Shown here: piece by piece, positions 37,368 to 46,470 of the stretch
How the letters are laid out: each line of letters opens with the position of its first letter
How positions within the stretch are numbered: the first letter of the stretch is position 1
From: Caballeronia sp. NK8
GTDB lineage: Bacteria > Pseudomonadota > Gammaproteobacteria > Burkholderiales > Burkholderiaceae
Direction: 5' to 3'
Assembly (NCBI RefSeq): GCF_018408855.1
Contig: NZ_AP024326.1
Location: 310,001-374,000, forward strand
DNA: 64,000 bases
Notes under the pieces: model-generated
What the model was told of the DNA's origin: nothing
The model's database searches: none
Seen by the model: the letters and a program-made list of their open reading frames with translations, nothing else
Translations under genes and position numbers: made by a program

Positions 37368-38117
37368 TCAGATAACCTTGGCTTCAGTCTTCAGCTTCTC
37401 GACGAGTGCCTTCACGTCGGCAACCTTCACACCAGCCGAGCGCGCGGGCGGCTCAGCGACCTTCAGGGTTCGCAGACGCGGCGTGACGTCCACACCAAAG
37501 TCGTCGGGCTTAACCGTCTCCAGCGGCTTCTTCTTCGCCTTCATGATGTTCGGCAGCGTGACGTAGCGCGGCTCGTTCAAACGAAGGTCGGTAGTCACAA
37601 CTGCGGGCAGTTTGAGCGACAGCGTTTCCGCACCGCCATCGACTTCACGTACGACCGTGGCCTCGCCATCAGCGATGGTGATCTTCGAAGCGAAGGTCGC
37701 TTGCGGCAAGTTCGCGATCGCGGCGAGCATCTGGCCGGTCTGGTTCGAATCGTCGTCGATGGACTGCTTACCGAGGATCACGAGCTGCGGTTGCTCCTTG
37801 TCGACAAGTGCCTTGAGCAGCTTTGCCACGGCGAGCGGTTGCAGGATCTCATTCGACTCGATGAGGATCGCGCGATCCGCGCCTATCGCGAGTGCCGTCC
37901 GCAGAGTCTCCTGGACCTGCATCACCCCCGCGGACACCGCGATGATCTCCGTGGCCAAGCCGGCTTCCTTAAGACGCACCGCCTCTTCCACGGCAATTTC
38001 GTCGAATGGGTTTATCGACATCTTCACATTGGCGATATCGATACCTGTTCCGTCGGACTTCACGCCGACCTTCACATTCGCGTCCACGACCCGCTTCACC
38101 GCCACCAACACTTTCAT
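37368..38117 (-). CDS. etfB: Electron transfer flavoprotein subunit beta
   Basis: A 249-residue EtfB with the AMP-binding fold: [12 protein letters not shown] start, [33 protein letters not shown] and [16 protein letters not shown]. It forms the heterodimer with EtfA. It follows the acyl-CoA dehydrogenase gene by 178 bp, a gap that shows no clear gene or terminator, so co-transcription from the promoter at 39667-39722 is plausible. Confidence 0.96.
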   Translation of the reverse strand: MKVLVAVKRVVDANVKVGVKSDGTGIDIANVKMSINPFDEIAVEEAVRLKEAGLATEIIAVSAGVMQVQETLRTALAIGADRAILIESNEILQPLAVAKLLKALVDKEQPQLVILGKQSIDDDSNQTGQMLAAIANLPQATFASKITIADGEATVVREVDGGAETLSLKLPAVVTTDLRLNEPRYVTLPNIMKAKKKPLETVKPDDFGVDVTPRLRTLKVAEPPARSAGVKVADVKALVEKLKTEAKVI

Positions 38118-38295
38118 TGCTGTTCCTCGTTTAATCCACTTGCGCTGCGTGCGCTCGTCGCGGGCACCTGAGTCGAAGCGGCGACAGTCGTTAGCACAGC
38201 AGCGAGCTGCACTGCCCTCTCATCAGCCACGTTCTGATACCTGGACCGGGGGTGCCGTGGAGCCGACGCGAAGCCAACTTGCGCCGACGGGTTGT

Positions 38296-39585
38296 TCACT
38301 CTTTCATCCAACCGTTCTGATAAAGCTTTCCTGCGAGCACGCCAAGACGCAACGTGAGGTGGTAATTCTCGCCGTCCTCGATCAGTGCGGACCGGACATC
38401 ACGGAACAGCTTCTCGATCGGGAACTCGCGTGTGGTGCCATTACCGCCGAAGAGCTGGAACGCCTCAGTCGTAATCTTCATGGCTTCCTCCGTCACGCTG
38501 ACCTTGGCCTGGGCTGTTGCGTACGGATGGCTCTTCGGAGACAGACGTGAGAATGCGAGGCTGCGTCGCGCGATCGCACGCGCCATTTCCAGCCGACGCA
38601 GCATCTCGCCCACGCGCAATTGCGTCATCTGATGGTCGATCAACAGCGCTCCGCCTTGCTTGCGTTCGTGGCAGTATCCCAGCGCGAGTTCGAACGCGGC
38701 GCGGGCCACGCCTACGAACACCTGGCACATGTGCGTGCCGGCGAACGACCATGTTGAGGCCAGGTTGCCGAGGTAATCGTCCTGCAGCGCAATTGCGAAG
38801 CGCTTGGGCACCTTCACGTTGTCGAAGTAGATTTCGCCCTGCGGCAGTGAGCGCTGGCCAATCTTGTCGAGCGGTTTGCCTCGGGAGACACCTGGCAAAT
38901 CAAGCGGAAGAATCATGCCGATTCCGTTCGTGAACGCACTTCGTTCCCCGCTTCCATAGAAGCCATCGCCATAATCCGCCGCCATGTACGCGAGCGCCAC
39001 CTGAGCGACCGAGCCGTTGGAGATCCATGCGGAACTTTGACCGTTGATGACGATTTCATCCGCGACTACCTTCGCGGTAAGGTTACCCAACGGCTGCTTG
39101 CCGATCGCGCTGATCTCGTCGCGATAGAGAATCGCGGCATCGGTGCCGCGGTCAGGCTGGGTATTCATCCAACAACCAATCTTGCCGGCGCACATATCGA
39201 TCAGCTCCTGGTTGCCGACCGATTGCGCCATCATCAGCGGGGCTGGCGCCACGCCGATCGAAACAGCAAGCCCTGCATCACCCCAACCGAGCTCTTCGCC
39301 AATCAGCGATTCGATGCGCACCGCCATGTCCGGCGGAAGCTGCGCGAGCAACTGCGGATCAAGGCCAAGCTTCGCGCTCTCCATCATGGCGGTCCAGTAC
39401 GGCGAGCCGGGTGCGATCACTTCCTCCGGCGTCATTCGATCGAGTTCGCGGCCGACGGGCCTCAACACATCGCGTGCGAAACGGTGAACCGTGTCCTGGA
39501 TCGCACGTTCTTCCTCGCCCAACGGGGTTTCGAAGCCGGTCAATCCAGCCAGCGGCAATCCTACGGACTTGTGTAGTCGAATCAT
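38296..39585 (-). CDS. Acyl-CoA dehydrogenase
   Basis: A 429-residue flavoenzyme of the acyl-CoA dehydrogenase fold. It has N-terminal helices, a beta-domain around VINGQSSAWISNGSVAQV, and the C-terminal FQLFGGNGTTREFPIEKLFRDVRSALIEDG, in which the glutamate before DG occupies the usual catalytic-region position. The insert at 210-235 (DYGDGFYGSGERSAFTNG) is unlike housekeeping short-chain enzymes, so a special substrate is likely. Strong AGGAGGAAT ribosome site. It heads the unit with etfBA. Its upstream region holds both the shared palindrome promoter and a perfect TetR-like inverted repeat. Confidence 0.9.
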   Translation of the reverse strand: MIRLHKSVGLPLAGLTGFETPLGEEERAIQDTVHRFARDVLRPVGRELDRMTPEEVIAPGSPYWTAMMESAKLGLDPQLLAQLPPDMAVRIESLIGEELGWGDAGLAVSIGVAPAPLMMAQSVGNQELIDMCAGKIGCWMNTQPDRGTDAAILYRDEISAIGKQPLGNLTAKVVADEIVINGQSSAWISNGSVAQVALAYMAADYGDGFYGSGERSAFTNGIGMILPLDLPGVSRGKPLDKIGQRSLPQGEIYFDNVKVPKRFAIALQDDYLGNLASTWSFAGTHMCQVFVGVARAAFELALGYCHERKQGGALLIDHQMTQLRVGEMLRRLEMARAIARRSLAFSRLSPKSHPYATAQAKVSVTEEAMKITTEAFQLFGGNGTTREFPIEKLFRDVRSALIEDGENYHLTLRLGVLAGKLYQNGWMKE

Positions 39586-39616
39586 TCCGATATTCCTCCT
39601 GTCCAGGATGCAACTC

Positions 39617-39641
39617 GACCAGACTGCCTGGCAGTCTGGTC
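39617..39641. promoter_or_regulatory. Perfect 12-bp inverted repeat, candidate TetR operator
   Basis: Arms GACCAGACTGCC and GGCAGTCTGGTC are separated by one base. The site lies about 25-50 bp downstream of the -10 element and 32 bp before the acyl-CoA dehydrogenase ATG, an ideal place for repression. The TetR gene at 39801-40469 is adjacent. No T-run follows on either strand, so it is not a typical terminator. Confidence 0.62.
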
Positions 39642-39666
39642 ACCTCAATTGTAGATATAAATACCA

Positions 39667-39722
39667 AACATAGGTCACGATACAAATTACAACATGGAAA
39701 AAAAAGACGGGTATTCCCTGTC
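39667..39722 (-). promoter_or_regulatory. Shared-architecture promoter, copy b (acyl-CoA dehydrogenase/etf unit)
   Basis: Minus-strand -10 TATGTT (39667-39672) overlaps GACCTA (39671-39676). Exactly 33 bp upstream lies the palindrome read on the plus strand as GACGGGTATTCCCTGTC (39706-39722), with one arm imperfect. No good -35 is present, which suggests an activator bound at the palindrome. Confidence 0.65.
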
Positions 39723-39800
39723 CTTCTTATCCGGATCGCGACTAAATGTTTCTTCTATGGCCTGTTCACGCTTCCAGCCAGCCCTAAACAATCTTCGCGT

Positions 39801-40469
39801 CTATCGCGTTTCCCCAACCAAGGTATGCGCGATCTCGAACAACTTCGCCTCGAACTTTCGCATGTACGCCCGGCTACTGCGCACGGTGCCCAGATGGAAG
39901 GTCACGCCGTCGAGCATGGAAATGAGCAGCACTGCGATGTGCGCGCTCTCGGCGGCTCCACGTGCCGGATTTGCGGCATGAATGAGATCAGCAACTTGAC
40001 TTGTCAAGGTGTCGTACCAGTCGTTGCGCATTTGCGCGCACTCGGGGTCAGTAGACGCAAACGAAAAGAAATGCCACCACAGCGAGATGTACTCTGAGTC
40101 CTTGGCGTCCTGCACCGACTGATGGAGAATGGCGTCGATCGTCGCACGCGGCGAAGCATTGCTTTGGAGCGCCCGCTTCAACGCATCGAAATATGTGTCG
40201 ATCGCGGGTAGCATGACCGCCCGCAGGACGGCAGAGCGTGTTGGGAAGTAATACTGGAGGTTGCTGACACTGATTCCCGCACGCAAAGCAACGGCGCGCA
40301 GCGAGAACGCCATGGGCCCACTCTCGAGCAAAAGCTTCCTTGCCGCACGGATGATGGCATTGCGCGTACGTAAGCCTTGGGCGCGCAGGCCATCAGCGGG
40401 ATGTCCCAAGGAAGAGGCTGCGCCCGATGCGCGCCGCTTACGGGGACTGGGCTCTTTTCGCACTGTCAT
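39801..40469 (-). CDS. TetR/AcrR-family transcriptional regulator
   Basis: A 222-residue regulator. A basic N-terminal extension (RKEPSPRKRRA) is followed by the TetR HTH with LRAVALRAGISVSNLQYYFPTRSAVL-type residues (hallmark SxxxLQYYF) and an all-helical ligand domain. GGGAGGG precedes the ATG at 40469; the frame to 40580 is not needed. It lies between the DadA-like gene and the acyl-CoA dehydrogenase gene, all on one strand, and next to the operator candidate at 39617-39641. It likely represses the acyl-CoA dehydrogenase/etf unit until a pathway intermediate binds. Its HTH resembles the two HTHs of the tandem regulator at 57784-59202. Confidence 0.88.
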   Translation of the reverse strand: MTVRKEPSPRKRRASGAASSLGHPADGLRAQGLRTRNAIIRAARKLLLESGPMAFSLRAVALRAGISVSNLQYYFPTRSAVLRAVMLPAIDTYFDALKRALQSNASPRATIDAILHQSVQDAKDSEYISLWWHFFSFASTDPECAQMRNDWYDTLTSQVADLIHAANPARGAAESAHIAVLLISMLDGVTFHLGTVRSSRAYMRKFEAKLFEIAHTLVGETR

Positions 40470-40729
40470 CGCTTTCCCTCCCGAGTGAGGTGTACGCCCC
40501 CGCCGGGGCCGTAATGCAGTCACGATTGCGCCCAAGGTACACATGGCTTCGAGCACATCGGGACGTACCTCCGTCCGCATAGTGCGTGCGCCGCAACGTC
40601 CGATCGCACTCCTCCTGACCTCGGTTCGTTTTTCCGGTCATCGCGCCTCTCACCCTCTGCGTTCAACAAGACAGATTCGAAACGTGGTCGATACGTATCC
40701 ACTGCAAGCGTCTCGTCACGCAACGCCGG

Positions 40730-42241
40730 TTACGACATTCGCGCCTGCGCAGCGCGAACCTTGCTGTTCACACGCTCGTCGAGCGCGTTCACCACACCCA
40801 GCGCCCCCGTCATGACGCACCATCGCAGGGGCTCAGGCAGCATCGATGGCGTCTTGTGATCTAGCGCCGAAAGCAGCGGATTGTCGGTGCCGCGAATCCG
40901 CCCTGCAATCATGCTTCCGACCATCGATTGCGAGGCCACGCCGTGGCCGGAGCATCCGGCGCTGTAGAAGATGTTCTGATGCGACCCAATGGTCCCGACA
41001 ACGGGTAGCGCATCATTGGCCAGGCTGATGTAGCCGCTCCAGCATGCCCGCAGCGCGACGCCCTTGAGTGAGGGAAAGCGGTCATGCAGGGCCGTGCGCA
41101 GCTCGCGGTATGACTCGTAGTCGGGCACGTTCGGTGTTTTGGAGCCGTACGGATAATGGATTCGCTTCGTCGTGACCACGAGCGTGTTGTTCACGGTCAA
41201 GCGATGGCTTTCCATGGTCCAGTGTGCCGTCACGATCCCTTCGCGTCGTGGCCAGCCTAAGGCCTTGCGCTGAGGCTCGGAGAGCGGCCTAGTCTCGATC
41301 GCCGAGACCCGCAACGGTACGACTTTGTCTGCAAGCAGGCCGAGTTGCGGCGTATAGGCGTTGGTGGCCAGCATCATAGCCGGTGCGCTTGCACTTCCGC
41401 GCGGTGTTTGCACCTTGATGACAGACCCTTCCGTGTAGGACAGCAGCGGCGTATTCTCGAAAATCCTCACGCCTGCCCGAAGCGCTGCGCGCCTGAGCCC
41501 CATCACATACTTGCCGGGGTGAAGCGTGCCGCCGCGCGACACGTAGTTGCCAAACAGAAACGCGGGCGGAATGCCGCGTGCACGCATCTCAGCCTGATCG
41601 AGAAATTCCGACTGACAGCCCAATTCGGCGCCGGTTCGCATGCTTTCGCGCACCTTATCTTCCTGCGAGGGATCGATGCCCGCACGGATAATGCCCGTCT
41701 GATTGTAGTCGCAGTCGATCTCGTACTCTTTCAGCTTGCCCTCCACGAAGGGGACCGCGTCCTCGTAGTAGCGAACGATCTCTTTCCCTTTCTCGTTGCC
41801 TATGTTCTTGAGAAAGAGATCATATTCGAGCCCGAGTGCGCCGGCCAGATAACCCGCGTTGCGTCCGCTTGCACCAAAGCCCGCAAACTCGCGCTCGAGC
41901 ACGACCACGTTCGCGCCGTGCTTGACGAGTTCAAGCGCCGCCGATAGCCCGGCAAAACCCGCGCCGATGATGACCACATCCGCATTCACGTCGCCCACGA
42001 GTTCTGGTTGCAAGTCGTCTGGCCTTTCCACCCAGACTCCAAGCGCGCGGTATTTCTCCATGTCAGAGGCCATTCTGGCTTCTTCCACTGGACTACCTGA
42101 TTCATTGCTCGAGCATTGTGTAGCCGCCACTGCCGGCGCCACTACGGCTGCCGCCGCCGCACCCTTGAGGAACGTGCGGCGGTTCACTGCAGAACGAGAG
42201 TCAGCTTGCTGTTCTGCCTGTGTTTCCGTCGTCTCACTCAT
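40730..42241 (-). CDS. FAD-dependent oxidoreductase, DadA/PuuB type, Tat-exported
   Basis: A 503-residue D-amino-acid-oxidase-fold (DAO) protein. The Tat signal NRRTFLKGAAAAAVV ends at AATQC, which could be a lipobox (Tat lipoprotein) or a plain signal peptide. The FAD site is VVIIGAGFAGLSAALEL, and AGCSGHGVASQSMVG is the C-terminal DAO signature of gamma-glutamylputrescine-oxidase-like enzymes. It should oxidise a secondary or primary amine outside the cytoplasm. It follows the thiolase gene by 10 bp, so it is the last gene of the saccharopine-ligase-thiolase-oxidase unit. Confidence 0.85.
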   Translation of the reverse strand: MSETTETQAEQQADSRSAVNRRTFLKGAAAAAVVAPAVAATQCSSNESGSPVEEARMASDMEKYRALGVWVERPDDLQPELVGDVNADVVIIGAGFAGLSAALELVKHGANVVVLEREFAGFGASGRNAGYLAGALGLEYDLFLKNIGNEKGKEIVRYYEDAVPFVEGKLKEYEIDCDYNQTGIIRAGIDPSQEDKVRESMRTGAELGCQSEFLDQAEMRARGIPPAFLFGNYVSRGGTLHPGKYVMGLRRAALRAGVRIFENTPLLSYTEGSVIKVQTPRGSASAPAMMLATNAYTPQLGLLADKVVPLRVSAIETRPLSEPQRKALGWPRREGIVTAHWTMESHRLTVNNTLVVTTKRIHYPYGSKTPNVPDYESYRELRTALHDRFPSLKGVALRACWSGYISLANDALPVVGTIGSHQNIFYSAGCSGHGVASQSMVGSMIAGRIRGTDNPLLSALDHKTPSMLPEPLRWCVMTGALGVVNALDERVNSKVRAAQARMS

Positions 42242-42251
42242 AACTACTCCA

Positions 42252-43493
42252 TCAAATCTTGCTTAGAATGTGGACCGCGAGCGCGGCTTCCTCGACACCC
42301 TGAAAGCCGCCGCCGTTTTCCTGAATCGCGTGACGCGCGCCGGGAACCTGCCGCGGGCCCGCTTCTCCACGCAGTTGAGTAACCAGTTCATAGAGCTGAC
42401 CGATTCCCGTCGCACCCAACGGGTGGCCTTTCGATTCGAGGCCGCCGGACGTGTTGATGGGGATGCGGCCGCCGAGCGTGAACTCGCCGCGCTCGGCAGC
42501 GGGTCCGCCCTCGCCGAACGGTACGAGCCCGAGATTTTCGGCCTGGATGATTTCGCCCATCGCTGAGGCGTCGTGCACCTCCGCCACATCCACGTCCTCT
42601 GGACCGAGTCCCGCCTGGTCGTATGCCTGAAGTGCCGCGAGGCGGCCGATGTTCTTCTCTGGCTCGTCGATACGTCGATGCGTGAAGCTGCGGATCACGC
42701 TCGCCGCAATCCTGACGCACCGGCGACGGTCGGCGCCGATGCGTCGCAAGCCCTCCTCGGTACACACGATCGCCGCCGCCGCGCCGTCCGAAACCGGCGC
42801 ACACATGGGCAGCGTGATCGGATACGTGATCGGCGGTGCGGCGAGCACTTCGTCGATGGTGAATGGCTGTCGGAACTGCGAATACGGGTTGTGCACCGAA
42901 TGCAGGTGATTTTTCGCCGAAACCGCAGCGATCTGCCGTTGCGTGGTTCCGTAAGTCTTCATGTGATACCTGCACAGCGCGGCATAGACCGACATGAAGC
43001 GGCTATACGGCCGGTCGGACTCCGACCCGGGTGGCGGCTCGATGCCTTCGCCGAGCCTCATCAGACTGGCGAAGTTCTCGTCGACGCGCGACACATCCCA
43101 GCCCGCCCCGAACAAGGCGAATGACTTCGCCTTGTCCGGGACGTTCATCTTCTCTGCGCCGAGCGCGAGAACTACATCGCAGGCACCCGACCGAAGCGCC
43201 TGGGCCGCGAGATGCACCGCGGTGCTCCCGGATGCGCAGGCGTTTTCGACGTTGTAGACCGGGATGCCTTCAATCCCGATCTTGCTGAACACGATCTGCC
43301 CCGGAATGGACAGTTGGCCCTGCAGCGGCCCGTTGGTGATGCCAGCATAGAAAGCCGCGCCGATCGCCGCGGCATCGCAACCCGCATCCTTCAATGCGCC
43401 GCGTAGCGCTTCGCCCGCGAGATCGTCGATGCTGCGCTCGCAGTGACGGCCAAACATGGTCATCGCAATGCCCGCGATGTAAATGTCGCTCAT
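42252..43493 (-). CDS. Thiolase family protein, SCP2/lipid-transfer type
   Basis: A 413-residue thiolase. The nucleophile cysteine is in VENACASGSTAVHLA, the second-domain EVHDASAMGEI and GGLESKGHPLGATGIGQ carry the conserved histidines, and the C-terminus has QENGGGFQG where biosynthetic thiolases have a second catalytic cysteine. This pattern defines the SCP-x/SCP2-thiolase branch, which cleaves branched or steroid-like 3-oxoacyl-CoA chains and sometimes acts as a retro-aldolase-type partner. It follows the acyl-CoA ligase by 24 bp. It is clearly different from the housekeeping thiolase at 60480-61676. Confidence 0.87.
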   Translation of the reverse strand: MSDIYIAGIAMTMFGRHCERSIDDLAGEALRGALKDAGCDAAAIGAAFYAGITNGPLQGQLSIPGQIVFSKIGIEGIPVYNVENACASGSTAVHLAAQALRSGACDVVLALGAEKMNVPDKAKSFALFGAGWDVSRVDENFASLMRLGEGIEPPPGSESDRPYSRFMSVYAALCRYHMKTYGTTQRQIAAVSAKNHLHSVHNPYSQFRQPFTIDEVLAAPPITYPITLPMCAPVSDGAAAAIVCTEEGLRRIGADRRRCVRIAASVIRSFTHRRIDEPEKNIGRLAALQAYDQAGLGPEDVDVAEVHDASAMGEIIQAENLGLVPFGEGGPAAERGEFTLGGRIPINTSGGLESKGHPLGATGIGQLYELVTQLRGEAGPRQVPGARHAIQENGGGFQGVEEAALAVHILSKI

Positions 43494-43517
43494 GGTGTTT
43501 TTCTCAAATTGACTGAC

Positions 43518-45071
43518 TCAGATCCGTCGGCCTTGACCCTGCCAGTACTGCTCGCGCAGATCTTTCTTCAGCACCTTGCCGGCGGTGCTACGCGGCAGTG
43601 CCGCAATGAAGTCCACGCTCTTCGGTGACTTCACCGAGCCGAGTTTCTCCTTGCATAACGCCACGAGCTCTTCTGCACTGACGCTCTGACCGGCGTTGAG
43701 CTCCACCACCGCCTTCACCGCCTCACCCCACTTGTCGTCGGGGACCCCGATCACCGCGCAATCCTGTACTGCCGGGTGCGCCCAGATCACCTGTTCGACT
43801 TCGCTCGGGTAGACATTGAAGCCACCGCTGATGATCATGTCCTTCTTGCGGTCGGTGATGTACAGATATCCTTCGTCATCCAGATGACCGACGTCGCCGG
43901 TGCGCAACCAGCCGTTCACGATCGTTTCGGCGGTTTTGTCGGGCGCCTTGAAGTAGCCCTTCATCACGAGGTCGCCACGTACGCAGATTTCGCCGGTTTC
44001 GCCCCGAGGTAGGAGCTCGCCACGATCGCTCATGATTTCGACGCGAATCAGCGGATTGGGTCTGCCCACCGACGAAAGCCGGCTTTCCGGAGCAAGCGCG
44101 CCATCTACGAAGTGCTCGGCCGGCGTGAGATAGGAGATCGACGCCGGGGCTTCCGTCTGACCATATCCGCCCGCCATGATCGGACCGAACACCTCGATCG
44201 CGCGCTTGAGCTTCTCCACCGACATGGGTGCCGCTCCATACAGAAAGCATTTGAGCGAGGAGAAATCCTGGTTCTCGATACCGGGGATATCGAGCAGGCG
44301 GTAGATCACCGTCGGCGGCAGGAAGAACTCCGTCACCCGATGTTTCGCGATCGCCGCGAGCAGCGGCGCCGGCTCTGGCTTGGGCAGTACGACCACTGTG
44401 CCGCCGCGGGCGGTGCACGGCAGCGAGAGCATTCCCGCGGTATGGGTCATAGGCGCCGCCGCAAGATTCACCGGACGCTCCACGCCATACGGAAACGCAA
44501 TCATGAACTGCGCGAAATAGGTTTGAAACGCGCGATGCGTGTTCATCACCCCCTTCGGCAAACCCGTCGTTCCGCCCGTGGCAGAAAGCGTCACGATGTC
44601 GTCCATGTCGTACTCGACGCTCGGCCCGGTCGCAGGTTGCGCCGCGCTCCATGTCTCGAGCGATGGCGCCCACGGCAGATCGGCATCGATACAGACCCAG
44701 AGCCTCACTTTGGGCAGGCTGGGACGCAGCGCCTCGATTGCCGGTGCGAATGCCTGATGAAAGAACAGCGCTTCGCAATCGAACGCGTCGAGGAGGTACT
44801 GGTTCTCCTGCGGCGCGTTGCGCCCGTTGACCGGGATCCACACCACCCCTGCGCGCCACAGCCCCAGCGTGCAGGTCCATGCCGTGACGTCGTTATCGGC
44901 CCAGACCGCCGCCTTCGCTTCTTTTTCGAAGCCTGCCTCGAGCAGTCCGTTAGCGATACGGCACGACAGCGCGTGAACTTCACTGAACGAATAGCTTCGC
45001 TCGTCCTGAATGTAGGCGATGCCGTTGGGATTGATACGCCAACCGCGATCGAAAAAGTCAATGATTGCCAT
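43518..45071 (-). CDS. AMP-forming acyl-CoA synthetase/ligase
   Basis: A 517-residue member of the adenylate-forming family. The P-loop motif is in LSATGGTTGLPKGVMNTH, followed by GGYGQTEAP (A5), the hinge and A7/A8 region WLRTGDVGHLDDEGYLYITDRKKDMI, and the C-terminal catalytic lysine in PRSTAGKVLKKDL. It activates a carboxylic acid with ATP and CoA. The ATG at 45071 is preceded by GGGAC. It is the second gene of the unit starting with the saccharopine-dehydrogenase-like gene, 47 bp downstream of it. Acid specificity cannot be told from sequence. Confidence 0.92.
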   Translation of the reverse strand: MAIIDFFDRGWRINPNGIAYIQDERSYSFSEVHALSCRIANGLLEAGFEKEAKAAVWADNDVTAWTCTLGLWRAGVVWIPVNGRNAPQENQYLLDAFDCEALFFHQAFAPAIEALRPSLPKVRLWVCIDADLPWAPSLETWSAAQPATGPSVEYDMDDIVTLSATGGTTGLPKGVMNTHRAFQTYFAQFMIAFPYGVERPVNLAAAPMTHTAGMLSLPCTARGGTVVVLPKPEPAPLLAAIAKHRVTEFFLPPTVIYRLLDIPGIENQDFSSLKCFLYGAAPMSVEKLKRAIEVFGPIMAGGYGQTEAPASISYLTPAEHFVDGALAPESRLSSVGRPNPLIRVEIMSDRGELLPRGETGEICVRGDLVMKGYFKAPDKTAETIVNGWLRTGDVGHLDDEGYLYITDRKKDMIISGGFNVYPSEVEQVIWAHPAVQDCAVIGVPDDKWGEAVKAVVELNAGQSVSAEELVALCKEKLGSVKSPKSVDFIAALPRSTAGKVLKKDLREQYWQGQGRRI

Positions 45072-45118
45072 GTCCCATGTGTCCCTGGATCGGTTTCGAA
45101 TCTCTGTTCTCGCGGCCG

Positions 45119-46252
45119 TTACAGTTGGGCGACTGTCGCGCGCGCGAGCCCGCGCTGCTCGAGGAACCCAAGCAGGTAGCGATGGCCGAATGCCTTCGAA
45201 CCGGATGCAAAGCCAACCTTCGCGGTGTCGCCGTCGAGAAGCTTGGCAATACCGGCGGCATGAATGGCTCCGGTGGCGATATACGGCGTGATGCCGTGCA
45301 CGGTCGCCCGAACTGCCGCAAGCTGACCGCGGCCGATCGCAAAGTCGACAGTGCGATGAAGCGACGTGCGCTCGCGCGGCGGCATCGACGGTGTCACGGA
45401 ATCGACAAGCTGTTTGAGTACCGTATCCTGCTGCTCACGTGGCAGGTGTGCGTATTCCGCATCCCACTTCTGACTGAGCCCATGCACCATCTGCATTGCG
45501 TTGTTGTCGTAGAAGCCAACGCACGAGATACAGCTGCGCACGCGGGGATCCTGCTCGAAATACACCGGCAGCGAGGTGCCGCCCCACGGCAACGCGAATA
45601 CTGGTTGCAGAAAATCGGGGGAGGCAACATTGAACGAAGCGTGCTTGTCATGCGGCACCAGCTTCTTTTCCCATAGATAGCAAGATTCCTGGCGATAGCC
45701 TCCGAAGATGGTCGCCGTAGAGCCCACGCTCACACCGGCGCCGGCACCGCGCGGGCCGCGCGTCAAGGTCGCCGTCTCCAGCGCATCGACGCCAGGCGTC
45801 TCGAGTGCCAGCTCGGCGGCAATTTCCGCAAACGTGTACATGTACGCGTTTGACGGCGACAACAGTAGACCGGCCTGACGGTAGGGTTCGCCAAACTGTT
45901 CGCGTGCCTGGCGGATAAAGTGTTGCTCGCCGGTGGTGTCGAGGTAGTGACAACCGGCCTTGATTGCCGCCTCCACCGCGACCAGGCCGAAATCGAAGAA
46001 CGGCCCGACGGTGGCGCACACGACCTTCGCGCCGCGAAAGGCATTCGCAAGCGAATCGACGTTGTGTTCGGCCTCGATGATTTCGTAGCTCGCAGATTCG
46101 AGGCGCACGACCCGCTGCGCCATCATTTCCTGCGTACGCCTTGCGTTGCGCGCCACAGCGGTAAAAGGAATGTTCTGGTCGATCAGCCAGTCCATGATCA
46201 ACATGCCGGTATAACCACTTGCGCCATATACAACGACGGGATGCTTTGCCAT
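45119..46252 (-). CDS. Saccharopine-dehydrogenase-like oxidoreductase
   Basis: A 377-residue Rossmann protein: VVYGASGYTGMLIMDWL, VCATVGPFFDFGLVAVEAAIKAG, YLDTTGEQHFIRQAR, then a long C-terminal domain. It belongs to the saccharopine dehydrogenase / trans-acting enoyl reductase group, which reduces or oxidises C=C or C=N bonds with NAD(P). AGGAGACAGGC precedes the ATG. It heads the unit that continues with ligase, thiolase and DadA-like oxidase. The shared-architecture promoter lies at 46384-46439. Only the fold, not the sequence detail, is shared with the protein at 11963-13207. Confidence 0.8.
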   Translation of the reverse strand: MAKHPVVVYGASGYTGMLIMDWLIDQNIPFTAVARNARRTQEMMAQRVVRLESASYEIIEAEHNVDSLANAFRGAKVVCATVGPFFDFGLVAVEAAIKAGCHYLDTTGEQHFIRQAREQFGEPYRQAGLLLSPSNAYMYTFAEIAAELALETPGVDALETATLTRGPRGAGAGVSVGSTATIFGGYRQESCYLWEKKLVPHDKHASFNVASPDFLQPVFALPWGGTSLPVYFEQDPRVRSCISCVGFYDNNAMQMVHGLSQKWDAEYAHLPREQQDTVLKQLVDSVTPSMPPRERTSLHRTVDFAIGRGQLAAVRATVHGITPYIATGAIHAAGIAKLLDGDTAKVGFASGSKAFGHRYLLGFLEQRGLARATVAQL

Positions 46253-46383
46253 GCCTGTCTCCTAGAAGGTGATTGGGTTCAACGGTGCGTCTTTCAAATG
46301 CGGCGGATGCCGGCGGCGGTGACGAGCTCCGCTATCAGAGAATGCAGCGATGATGCAGGTCCATTTTATAGAACATCGTATCT

Positions 46384-46439
46384 AACATAGTCATAGTCTA
46401 CAAACATTTTAAGTTTAAAAAAGACAGGTATTTCCTGTC
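46384..46439 (-). promoter_or_regulatory. Shared-architecture promoter, copy c (saccharopine-like/ligase unit)
   Basis: Minus-strand -10 TATGTT (46384-46389) with the palindrome GACAGG-TATTT-CCTGTC (46423-46439) exactly 33 bp upstream. The run between is A/T-rich. The GACCTA element is present only in a one-base-shorter form (GACTA). Confidence 0.68.
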
Positions 46440-46470
46440 CTTAGACCTCTTTTCGGTTACGCGATGGTTG

